Shown piece after piece: positions 54,196 through 64,000 of a stretch of DNA of 64,000 nucleotides. The position numbers were made by a program, and so were the translations under genes. Position 1 is the first letter of the stretch. Every line of letters starts with the position of its first letter. The notes below the pieces were generated by a model that saw only the letters and a program-made list of their open reading frames with translations, searched no databases and was not told the origin of the DNA. Location of the stretch: assembly GCA_030323885.1 (NCBI GenBank), contig CM059187.1, positions 127,081,525 through 127,145,524 on the forward strand. Reading direction: 5' to 3'. This stretch comes from Branchipolynoe longqiensis. Lineage: Eukaryota > Annelida > Polychaeta > Phyllodocida > Polynoidae.

Positions 54196-56665
54196 TTGCA
54201 CACACAAATTTAAAAGCACTGTAGTGTCTTTCCAAATGGACAGATATATACACAATATAGTTATAGGTATCAAATGAAAGATAAATAAGACATATTGAGG
54301 ATTGTCAGACTAGAATGATTTTCGAATGTTACTTATCTGTTCGATGACTTTTTCAACAGCTTGTTAAAATGGCGGGAAATCAGCACACAAATTTAACAGA
54401 ACTGTAGTTCTGTCAATTCTTTATGGATTTTGATCAAATGAAAACTGAAACCGGGTCATTTAATGCCCATCAAAATAGCAGCAGATTCACAACAATTTGA
54501 GCAGAGCTAAACATCGAATCTGTGTTTATGTGCGCGATGAAAATGTCCCAAATTTATGCACACACAAATTAAAAGCACTGTATGTCTTTCCAAATGCACA
54601 GATATATACACAATATATAGGGATAAAGATCTCCGCGGTTTCGCGATTTCTGCGATTATTATATTTACCGATTAACTTAATATATTAATGATATGTTTAT
54701 GACAACACTTGGGGGAGTTCGAATCCCATTTTTAAATGACCTGAGATGTTGCTAGAAACATCAAACCCAAACATGAGCGAGTCCGGTATGGGCGATAGTA
54801 CAGTCACAACAAGGTGAGTGAAAACTGAATCCGGTATTTTTCCCGCGAATCCTGACAGTGCTAAGTCTATGGGGAAGATCCACGTTTCGCGGAAATTTGC
54901 GTTGGCGGCCTGATTTCCGCGATTTATAACCGGAGACCACTTTCATCCCTTAATATAGGTATCAAATTAAAGATAAATAACTAAATCTTGAGGATCTGTC
55001 AGACTACTAGAATGATTTCGAATGTTACTTATCTGTTCGATGACTTTTTGCAACAGTGGTGACTTCAACAGCTTGTAAAACCATGGGAGGTATCCCCTAA
55101 TGCATTAGAAACTTTCCCAGATGTAAACAAGGTTTGTGATTGTCAATTCTGATGACATCCTGTATGGCAAGTCGTTTGCGTAGATTTGTGAATGGGTTTT
55201 AAGAGCACCTCTGTAATATGGCATACAGAACCAGGTCACAGAGTTCAGCTGCAGTAGTGGAGACAGCTAGGTTTATGCAGCACCCCAAGCAGGTTTGATG
55301 TACCTTATCTGGTCCTCAAATCCTTTGAATTGTCAACAGAGTTAGTGATGTAATTTTCTATGTATTTAGCTACATCCATCCCAATAAGATACATAATACA
55401 CAATATTAACATTTACTTTTGATCTAAACTATCTCCCACATTATTTGGCTAACTGATGAAATCTAAATATTGACACTCCAATAAAGGGTTTCTTTGAAAT
55501 ATGCATTTCTAGTAGACTACCTCAAGTGGTACACAGCTTCTGAGAACGACCCATATACACAATATAGTTATAGGTATCAAATGAAAGATAAATAAGACAT
55601 ATTGAGGATTGTCAGACTAGAATGATTTTCGAATGTTACTTATCTGTTCGATGACTTTTTCAACAGCTTGTTAAAATGGCGGGAAATCAGCACACAAATT
55701 TAACAGAACTGTAGTTCTGTCAATTCTTTATGGATTTTGATCAAATGAAAACTGAAACCGGGTCAATTTAATGCCCATCAAAATAGCAGCAGATTCACAA
55801 CAATTTGAGCAGAGCTAAACATCGAATCTGTGTTTTTGTGCGCGATGAAAATGTCCCAAATTTAATGCACACACAAATTTAAAAGCACTGTAGTGTCTTT
55901 CCAAATGCACAGATATATACACAATATATAGGGATGAAAGATCTCCGCGGTTTCGCGGATTTCTGCGATTATTTATATTTACCGATTAACTTAATTATAT
56001 TAATGATATGTTTATGACAACACTTGGGGGAGTTCGAATCCCATTTTTAAATGACCTTAGATGTTGCTAGAACATCAAACCCAAACATGAGCGAGTCCGG
56101 TATGGGCGATAATACAGTCACAACAAGGTGAGTTGAAAACTGACTTCCGGTATTTTTCCCGCGAATCCCTGACAGTGCTAAGTCTATGGGAGAAGATCCA
56201 CGTTATCGCGGAAATTTGCCGTTGGCGGCCTGATTTCCGCGATTTTAGCCGGAGACCACTTTCATCCCTTAATATGGGTATCAAATTAAAGATAAATAAC
56301 TAAATATTGAGGATTGTCAGACTACTAGAATGATTTTCGAATGTTACTTATCTGTTCGATGACTTTTTCAACAGTGGTTGACTTCAACAGCTTGTAAAAC
56401 CATGGGAGGTATCCCCTAATGCATTAGAAACTTTCCCAGATGTAAACAAGGTTGTGATTGGTCAATTCTGATGACATCCTGTATGGCAAGTCGTTTGCGT
56501 AGGATTTGTGAATGGGTTTTACAGAGCACCTCTGAATATAGGCATACAGAAACCAGGTCACAGAGTTCAGCTGCAGTAGTGGAGACAGCTAGCTATACTG
56601 CAGCACCCCAAGCAGGATTTGATGTACCTATCTGGGTCCTCAAATCTTTTGAATTTGTCAACTAG
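54196..56665 (+). repeat. 1.3-kb tandem duplication
   Basis: 54254-55340 and 55561-56660 are near-identical (offset 1307 bp), from AATATAGTTATAGGTATCAA through GCGGGAAATCAGCACACAAA, TCTCCGCGGTTTCGCG, GGTATCCCCTAATGCATTAG, CACAGAGTTCAGCTGCAGTA to CTCAAATC. The first copy is missing single bases at many places, often in homopolymers. An internal 65-bp block (CACACAAATTTAAAAGCACT ... ACACAATATA) also occurs at 54196, 54556 and 55867. No coding region is recognised. Confidence 0.92.
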
Positions 56666-56669
56666 ATGT

Positions 56670-57380
56670 TTGTTGACAATGACTTCAAATCTTTTTGATT
56701 TCTTCCGTTTATCAAAAACCTCTGCAAATCACTCAAATTTGAGGACATTCATTTTTTAAACTACTGGATTAATTTTTGCATACCTCTGTTCTATCTATTG
56801 GCCAATTTTCATGAAGATTGAGTAATTAGCAGATGCATTTTGAGGATGCACAATAGTTCATGTCAACAAAGTCTCACCCAAGCCACTGAGTTCACTCAAA
56901 GCTCTTACCCCTGCTTGCTCAAATTTGGGTCACAGGTTTTTATCAGTTTTACTATAGAACAAAGGGGCCAAAATGATACAGATTTTCCCAACTTCATATC
57001 GACATAACTTTCCTGCTATTTACTTTGGAAAACTTATATGGCTACCATGGCAAAGTTCAGTTCAGGCTATTTCCATTGATACATGTTCCTTTGAGATCAA
57101 ATGCATTCTTAAAAAATCTACACATACCTATGTGATGTACGTGAATGATGGTGGTCACTCAATCACTCAGTCTCATGGAGTCAGTCAGTGCTGAGTGCAG
57201 GCAATTATTTTCACATACTTAGTAACTATCTGAATCACATCCGACATCGATGTAAAAATGTTCAGACCCATATGATATATTTGGCCCTTTATCGCTGGCA
57301 CATGGACAAAATGAATAACATTTGAATTGATGGTCCAATAGAATTTGTGGCATATTATGATATACAATAGGTAGTGTCTA
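56670..57380. other. No gene recognised
   Basis: AT-rich unique sequence. Confidence 0.5.
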
Positions 57381-57384
57381 CGCG

Positions 57385-57572
57385 GCCGTGAGCCGTACAT
57401 GTAGCCTGGCGGTCTAGGCGTACGTGAGGATGCATCCGTTTGAAATTTGCCAGTTACACTTTTGACGTTAAGCAATGCGGACTTGCAGCTATGAAATGTG
57501 CTAGTTTCAGCTCATCTCAGCTCTTGTTTGAAACATAGAATGCTAAATAAACAAATATATATATAATTCATA
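57385..57572. repeat. Fragments of repeat R and of a GGCGTACGTGAGGATGC repeat
   Basis: 57402-57470 (GTCTAGGCGTACGTGAGGAT ... CAGTTACACTTTTGACGTTA) matches 63285-63383 reversed. 57484-57545 (AGCTATGAAATGTGCTAGTT, TTGTTTGAAACATAGAATGC) matches repeat R. Confidence 0.7.
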
Positions 57573-57574
57573 AC

Positions 57575-58370
57575 AAAAGACTGGACTGGGAGTAAATTTA
57601 TAATTTATTTACATCTTCAAGATTATTCGTAGCAAATAGGTTTGTACATCAATCATTTGTAAGTATACAGAAGTATTATACCACTTGTCAGTTTAAGTAG
57701 GTATCCCAAACACAGGCTGATTACTTGTTGAATATGCCAAATTTTGTCAAAAAATGCTCCACTTCAACACCCTGGCAAAACAAACCACAAAGGATTTTTA
57801 CAAATGTATTACAGCAGAAACAACCTTTGTTCTCTTACCTTTAACCTGGTCTTGGATTCATTTTATTATTCAAATAAATAAGCCTGATATAGCTAAATAA
57901 AAACTACCACCAACTCCCAGTTTTCACTCTCAAACCATAGTAATTCCCAGGTGGAGATGTGTCATGGTATCCCTAGTAGAATTAGCTAGTATACATCCAA
58001 TTTGTGCAACAACGCCATTTGTTGATCAAAGTACCCACGAAAAAGGTACTAATACCCCTAGATAGGTGAGATTCCGAGCTTTCCATTCATATAAAACTGT
58101 ATATGTTTTAATTTGAGAGAAAATGCAAAAAAATTGATTGAAATTTGAAGTTACAATTTTTTTTATTTCAAGTGCTATTTTCTATTGAAAATATAATTTT
58201 AAAACCCTTAAAAGTTGGTATTGAATTAAAGAGAATTTAATTCCCTGTCCAATCATAATTACCAGCGCTCATGCTAACCTATGGCGCTCGTGCGCACGGC
58301 GATTTAATGACTAAAAATTGGGGGGTATTTTTTTTAAATATATTTTTTTTAATTAAAAAAAAAAGATATT
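57575..58370. other. No gene recognised
   Basis: AT-rich unique sequence with T runs near 58320-58375. Confidence 0.5.
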
Positions 58371-58375
58371 TTTTT

Positions 58376-58442
58376 TGGTACATTAGTAGTTTAATCAGGA
58401 GAACTGGTCTTCCTCATTCCACTGCTCATTGCCCTAGTTTTA
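58376..58442 (-). mobile_element. Short-tail SINE fragment
   Basis: On the minus strand: AGGGCAATGAGCAGTGGAAT, GAGGAAGACCAG, TGATTAAACTACTAATGTAC. Only the tail is left. Confidence 0.7.
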
Positions 58443-58479
58443 ATTTTGGGAGCTATAAACAATTTTAGCTTTGAGCAGG

Positions 58480-59780
58480 ACCGATAGAGTAACAACCTAA
58501 AAACATCCATATCTTCCTTAATATTAGATCAATTTTGACAAATGAAATGCCATTTTCTTTCAAATTCAATATCCTAACAAGTGAAATCCATTAAATCAAG
58601 CTCACACTTGTTTTTAAAAATCACTTGGGATACCTATGTGGTAGTAGTACTTATTACCTGACTGGCCATGTGCAAGGATTTTTGCTACTTTTGAAGAAAT
58701 ATATAAAATCATTGTAAAATTAAAATAATTCACATCTATCAAAGTTTATTATATAGATTATGATGTAAATAGAAGGAGCATATTGAGGATAATACAAACT
58801 CCAGATTTCATGGAATTATCTTGTACATGTGTTTTTCTGTGCCATTTCAAACTTGCTCAAAATTTGGCATTTTTTGCCAGATTTGATCACAATCATTATA
58901 AAATTAAAATAATTCACATATGTCAAAGCATATTGTATATATACTGTAAATAGAAAGAGCATATTGACGATAATAAAAAGCCTGAAGATTTCATGCAATT
59001 ATCTTGTACTGGTGATTTTCTGTGTCATTTTAAACTTGCTCAAAATTGGGCAATTTGCCAGATTTGATCATAATCATTGTAAAATTAAAATAATTCACAT
59101 ATATCAAAGTGTATTTTATATATTAGATATTGAGTCTAATAAAGCCTGAAAATTTCATGCAATTATCTTGTACGGGTGATTTTCTGTGGCATTTAAAACT
59201 TTCTCATTTTTTACCAGATTTTATCACTTGCCAAATTGAGCTCTGGAGCATTTTGGACCTATTTCTATCAACTTTTCCCAATCGTATGCGGTCCTAAAAA
59301 AAAATAGAGGTGACAACACTCACCTATAGGTCAGGGAGAAATAAGAATAATCCATCTGGGGTGCATATCTTTTCCACAAGCGCACCTCTAAAAGTGCTCC
59401 ACAGCTAAATTTGAAAAATGGTGAGTTATGGGAAATTGTAGTTTTTAGCATTTTTGAAGATCCATATCTTGAAATGTAACCATCTCATACCCCTAGATCT
59501 CTATATTCTCTTTATACAGGCCATGAAATCACCAGAAAAAAACATTAGAAGTGAGATAAGGCGACTAGTTTTAATTTGGGGGACCATCAAAAATGCTATC
59601 TTTTTAGGTTTGGATGGGCCCAATTAAGTAACAACCTAAAAACGCCCATATCTTCCTTAATATTAGAGCGATTTTGATAAATGAAGTATCATTTTGTTTC
59701 AAATTAAACATACTAACAGATGAAATCCATTAAATTAAGCTCAGACCTGTTTTTTAAAATCACTTGGGATACCTAGTTTA
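58480..59780 (+). repeat. Array: outer direct repeats with 182-bp tandem units between
   Basis: AGTAACAACCTAAAAACATC, CATATCTTCCTTAATATTAG, AATCCATTAAATCAAGCTCA, AATCACTTGGGATACCTA at 58490-58640 recur at 59626-59775. Between them about three units of 181-184 bp start at AATCATTGTAAAATTAAAAT (58707, 58891, 59072). The layout, direct ends around tandem units, is notable, but no coding sequence is seen. Confidence 0.85.
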
Positions 59781-59869
59781 AGTCATATCATAAGAACACA
59801 CAGGCTATGTTATTAAACACACACTCAAAGTTCCGGGTTAGATTCAACCGAAAAACCTCTAACACTCAG

Positions 59870-60180
59870 CCCTAGTAGCCATATCGTAAGTACAAGAGGG
59901 AGGGAGGGTGGGGAAAAAACGCCTTCCAGGTGTTTACTGTATGAGTGCCAGGACCAGGTGAGTTGGAGAGCCTAGGTATTTCCACCTCTATATATACTAA
60001 GGGTTTCCTTGGAGATTGTTTGTTGACATTTGATTTGAGTGCTTGGAGACATGAATGTTTCTTGACTACCGGACCTAGCAACACAGATGCAAAGTCCTTG
60101 GATCACAGATTGAATTGAGTGGATATGGCAACGCATACAAGTTTTGTTTACATCACTTGGCAACACCAGTTTGAAAGTCA
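59870..60180. other. No gene recognised
   Basis: Unique sequence between two repeat arrays. Confidence 0.5.
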
Positions 60181-60239
60181 GAGACCTTCTATGTTGTGGG
60201 TTCAGTCATTCCAACAGAGTTCTTTGGCATTTTTAATAC

Positions 60240-61275
60240 AGAACAAGAAATATGAATTAAATCTTAGTTTTTAACATTAATGATGATTTATATAACATAC
60301 ATAGATAGATCTTGGAATTCTGATTCTTTGAGATTGTCCATTAATAGTTGGAGATCAATTTGAATTTTATTTAAGTTCAAGTTTACAAATTTCAGTAGAT
60401 ACATATCAGCAAGGTATTTGATTTCTTTGAAACTAAGAGACCATTATCTCTAGAATATGAGTTAACCCAGTTACTGATGATTTATGTAACAACATATATA
60501 GAACTGGGATTTCTAATTCTTTGAGATTGTCCATTAATAGTTGGAGATCAAATTTGAATTTTATTTGGGTTCATGTTTATAAATTTCATTAGATACATAT
60601 TAGTAAGGTATTTGATTTCCTTTTGAAACTATGAGACCATTATCTCTAGAATATGAGTTAACCCAGTTTATCTATTATAATGCTTTAGAAGCTCAATCTA
60701 GTTAGTAGATAGAACTTAATCTCAGTTTGAACCCATTTGTCAGTTTACAAAAGAACAAAGAAGGAATAAATCCTAGTCTAAAATTACTGATGAATTATAT
60801 AACATGCAGATATAACTGGGAGTTCTATTTCTTTGAGATTGTCCATTTAAAAGTTGGAGATCAATTTAAAATTATTTAAGTTCTTGTTTAGAAATTTCAG
60901 TAGATAAATATCAGCAAGGTAATTGATTTCATTTGAAACTATGAAACCACTGTCTACAGAATATGAGTTAACCCAGTTTATCTATTATTTTTGCTTAGAA
61001 GCTCAATCTAATTAGTAGATAGAACTTCATCTAAGTTTGCACCCATTTGTGAGTTTACAAGAGAACAATAGAGATGAATAAAATCCTAGTCTAGAATTTA
61101 CTGAAGAATTATATAGCATGCATAGATAGAACTGGGAATTCTAATTCTTTGAGAAATCCACTAGCAGTTGGAGATCAACTTATATTAATTAATTTCATAG
61201 TTTATGACATTTTTATATTATTCCCTTTTTATATGTTATCATAACAGTATCTCCAGAATATGAGTTTAACCAGTT
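60240..61275 (+). repeat. Four-unit tandem array (about 200-310 bp units)
   Basis: Each unit starts ATGATTTATATAACATACAT and contains CTTTGAGATTGTCCATTAAT, AGTTGGAGATCAATTTG, ATATCAGCAAGGTATTTGAT and CAGAATATGAGTTAACCCAG. Starts lie near 60280, 60478, 60789 and 61103. The second and third units carry an extra 110 bp (TTTATCTATTATAATGCTTT ... GAATAAATCC). Confidence 0.9.
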
Positions 61276-61554
61276 ATCCATTAGATTACTTGTAAGCCCA
61301 ACCAGTTATTTAGAATATGTCACACTATGTAATAGAATTACTTGGTTAATCAGGAGCCAAATGAAATAACTGGGTTTTCTAAATTAAGGTTAATAACTTT
61401 TTGTTTTTGATTATTTCTTTGCCTGTCAGCATAGTGTACAGAATAATAAGATCTAAGCTGTGAGTTATGCCAGTTCTTATGTTTTAACTTGTTCTGTTTT
61501 TGGCAACCAAGTAATTCAGTAGATGTGAGGTGACCAATTGTTATGAATTACTCA

Positions 61555-62960
61555 TGTTACTACATAACATGCACAATAAATTAAGATATGAATCTTTTAT
61601 CCAGTATTGCATTTACATCACTATAATCAGCACATCTTATGAAATGTGCATTTAGATTTAGACAAATCTGGGCACTCAGACTAGTGTTAGGGCCTGCTGG
61701 TCTAGACGTACGGCAGTGTGTGCTCATGCACTCTAGTTCCTCACCTATCTTTAGCCTCGGCGGCTACGCATACGTGAGCCATATGCGTAGCCAGGTGCTA
61801 TGGCTGTGGCATTGGCTACACGTACGTGAGCTGTGCATGTTTTGGGTTTAATTTGACCAAATTTCACTTATTGAGTATTATATTCTGTTAAATAAACATG
61901 ATTTCAACCCCCGAGTGAATATTCATGATTCTAAATAACAGAATTAGATCGTAGCAGTGAATAGACTACATCACCGTTCCAGCCGCTCGGTGCATTGTGG
62001 GATCTGTCTGAGCAAAACAAACCCGTGAGAAGCACATGGCACATGCTAATAATACACTGGGTGCAGTTATGAAATGTGCTAGTTTCAGCTCATCTCAGCT
62101 CTTGTTTGAAACATAGAACACTAACTAATAAATTAAGATATTAATCTTTTATCTGGCATTGCATTTACATCAATATAATCAGCACATCATATGCTATGTC
62201 ATTTAGATTTACACAAATCTGGGCACTCAGACTAGTGCTAGAGCCATAGCCAGAGTCAGTTTTACTTATTTTATTCATGTTTTTATTGATATCCTATGAT
62301 TAATGACATATGTAGAAATAGAAAATGAGTAGGGTTAATCAGATATTGGTTATATATTTCTTTGAAACAAGTTATTCTTGACACATTTGACATTTTAATA
62401 TTTAAAACAAGAATTACTAGTTATAAATATGAATTATGATACATCAATAATAACATATAACCGTCTGTTACTACTAAATACTATATACTCACCATTGTGT
62501 CAGTGAATTAAAATCCATGATTTTGAAGGATGGTTATGAGGTTGAGGACCAAATTCCAGCAGTTCGCTTGATAGGGGTCGTCAACGAATGTTAGAATAAG
62601 AATTGTCTTGGTACGACCGAAAACTAAACCCCCATCTGGGATCCTTCCCACGATGACGTCACTACCACACAGAATGCACATGTATTTTTTGTATGTTTCT
62701 TAGCTCAAAATGCTTAATTATGGAGAGTTGTGTCTTAAACATATTCATTATATTATTATATTGCATCCTTCCGTCCATGTTTGTGCCAAATTGTTATGTA
62801 TAAATTTCTATTAATTTTCAATAAAATGGAAGTTTTGCCATATGCATATGGCAAACTCAATGGCTGTACGACTTTGCTTTGCTGCCAATACCGTTTTCAG
62901 CGCATGCGCACTCGGAACCGTGATCTCGTCTATAGATTTGTGCTTTTTGTTTTGTTTACA
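61555..62960 (+). repeat. Dispersed repeat R, copy carrying a profilin fragment
   Basis: Same block order as 46340-47660 (ATCCAGTATTGCATTTACAT; CCAGCCGCTCGGTGCATTGT; TTGTTTGAAACATAGAACAC; GACACATTTGACATTTTAAT; TTTCTTAGCTCAAAATGCTT; TTTTCAGCGCATGCGCACTC). Between ACAAGAATTAC (62417) and TTTCTTAGCTC (62697) the usual spacer is replaced by about 270 bp from the profilin-like gene and its 3' flank. At 61700-61835 there is a cluster of ACGTACG and TACGCATACG words. Confidence 0.85.
62508..62686 (-). pseudogene. Profilin-like C-terminal fragment inside repeat R
   Basis: Matches 52249-52427 over 179 bp with six substitutions and no insertion or deletion, so the frame (about 59 codons, to the TAA at 62508) remains open: KYMCILCGSDVIVGRIPDG, FGRTKTILILTFVDDPYQ, ANCWNLVLNLITILQNHGF. 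Five of six differences change the amino acid (T to M, R to L, F to V, F to I, R to Q), which speaks against selection for function. The 3' flank down to 62417 is also shared. The N-terminal half and promoter are missing. Confidence 0.85.
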
Positions 62961-62999
62961 TTCGACAATATCGCCGCCATGGCGGCAGCGTTAATATTG

Positions 63000-63850
63000 C
63001 CAGGATTTTGGGTTTAATTTGACCTATTTCACTTTTTGAGTAGGCTATTCTCATAAATAACATTATTTCAACCCAAGATTAAATATTCATGACTCTAAAT
63101 AACATAATTAGATCGTAGCAGTAAATAGATTTGTGCTTTTTGTTTTATTTACATACACTTGATAGAAGAAACTGCTTCTATCCAACGATGATGCAGGAGT
63201 ATTGTGATGCCTACGTCACACTCACATTTTGGCTTGATATATAATAATTGTTTTGTGAAAACGTGTGCCCAACACTACGTTCACCATGCTCAACGTCAAC
63301 AGTGTAACGGACAAATTTAAAATGGGTGCGTGCACATTTTCAAGTGACGATGCGCGCGCATCCTCACGTACGCCTAGACACCACATAGTGTAAGAACCAT
63401 AGCCAGAGTCAGTTTTGCTTATTTTATTCATGTTTATATTTATATTCTATGGTTAATAACATATGTAGAACTAGAAAATGACTCGGGTTAATCAGATATT
63501 GGTTATTTATTTCTCTGAACCAAGTATCTGTTGACACATTTGTCATTTTAATGTTTAGAACAAGAATTAATAAGGGTGATGTGGATATCAGCCTTAAAGT
63601 GACTGATTGTTTTGTGTGGAATTGTATGTTTCTTAACTCAAAATGTTTCACTATGGCTAGTTTTGTCTTAGATATATTCATCAGATCATTGTATTGCATG
63701 TGTGCATACATGTTTATCCCAAATTGTTATGTATTTCTATTAATTTTGAATAAAATCTAAGTTTTGTCCTACGTGTATCGGCAAATACATATACGGCTCA
63801 CATACGCGTAGGCAATGTCTTTACAGTATTGAATATTGTGCAAGAAACTA
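63000..63850 (+). repeat. Further repeat R unit, partial
   Basis: GGGTTTAATTTGACCTATTT at 63008 repeats 61845 (period about 1163 bp). AGCCAGAGTCAGTTTTGCTT, GACACATTTGTCATTTTAAT and TGTTATGTATTTCTATTAAT continue the standard order to about 63760. 63285-63383 is the inverted partner of 57402-57470. Confidence 0.8.
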
Positions 63851-64000
63851 AATGGCTGGCCTGCTGGTTTTGCACATCGTAATTGTATGTACAATCGCAG
63901 CATCCCCTCTCTAAGTTATTACAAAAACATTGTTTCAACACCGTTTTGTTTCTCATGTCAGTCTACCTTTTGTACCTCTATAGTTTTTCTTGCTAAAAAC

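Overview
The window looks like intergenic or intronic DNA from an animal nuclear genome. It is AT-rich with CpG-rich islands. It carries non-LTR retrotransposons with animal-type reverse transcriptases, tRNA-derived SINEs, many short terminal-inverted-repeat (TIR) elements, satellites, (TA)n, (GA)n, (TATG)n and (ATC)n microsatellites, and perfect matches to NRF1-, CTCF- and TATA-type motifs. No bacterial or viral gene organisation is visible. The repeat mix suggests a marine invertebrate (invertebrate deuterostome or lophotrochozoan), but I cannot place the species.

Layout. 0-8 kb: end of a LINE-tailed element, a motif-filled TIR element (453-1050), CAC-rich DNA, a 65-bp satellite (2327-3200), SINEs and a large ACGT-rich TIR element (5898-6603). 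8-16 kb: SINEs, a CpG-rich candidate promoter with TATA and NRF1 motifs (11.6-12.1 kb), three more TIR elements and an (ATC)n block. 16.6-22 kb: nested insertions (SINE split by two ACGT elements; TTAAAG-type TIR elements hit by a LINE-tailed element and another TIR element) and a CTCF-motif cluster (20.33-20.41 kb). 22.8-24.2 kb: truncated LINE joined back to back to a broken tyrosine-recombinase gene. 25-35 kb: more TIR elements, a tandemly duplicated tRNA-like unit, GC-rich islands and weak exon candidates. 36.9-39.5 kb: decayed CR1-like LINE plus a second CR1 3' end. 40-46 kb: TIR elements, a second SINE family and CTCF-like motifs. 46-50 kb: dispersed repeat, a 1-kb TIR element with 205-bp internal repeats, and a SINE inside a SINE. 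50.7-53 kb: TACGC-rich TIR element and a single-exon profilin-like gene. 54-64 kb: a 1.3-kb tandem duplication, three repeat arrays and a repeat copy carrying a piece of the profilin-like gene.

The one reading frame I regard as a likely host-type gene is the profilin-like gene at 52.25-52.84 kb on the minus strand, with an unusual Ser/Thr/Asn-rich insertion. Almost everything else is transposon-derived. The most interesting points are: (i) TIR element families that share TIR skeleton and a conserved sub-terminal palindrome but fill their interiors with different short words; (ii) the profilin-like gene and its captured fragment; (iii) a modular SINE set with interchangeable heads and tails; (iv) a 36-bp micro-element made only of the two tips of its 1-kb neighbour, sharing its target duplication. 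All family calls come from reading the sequence alone.
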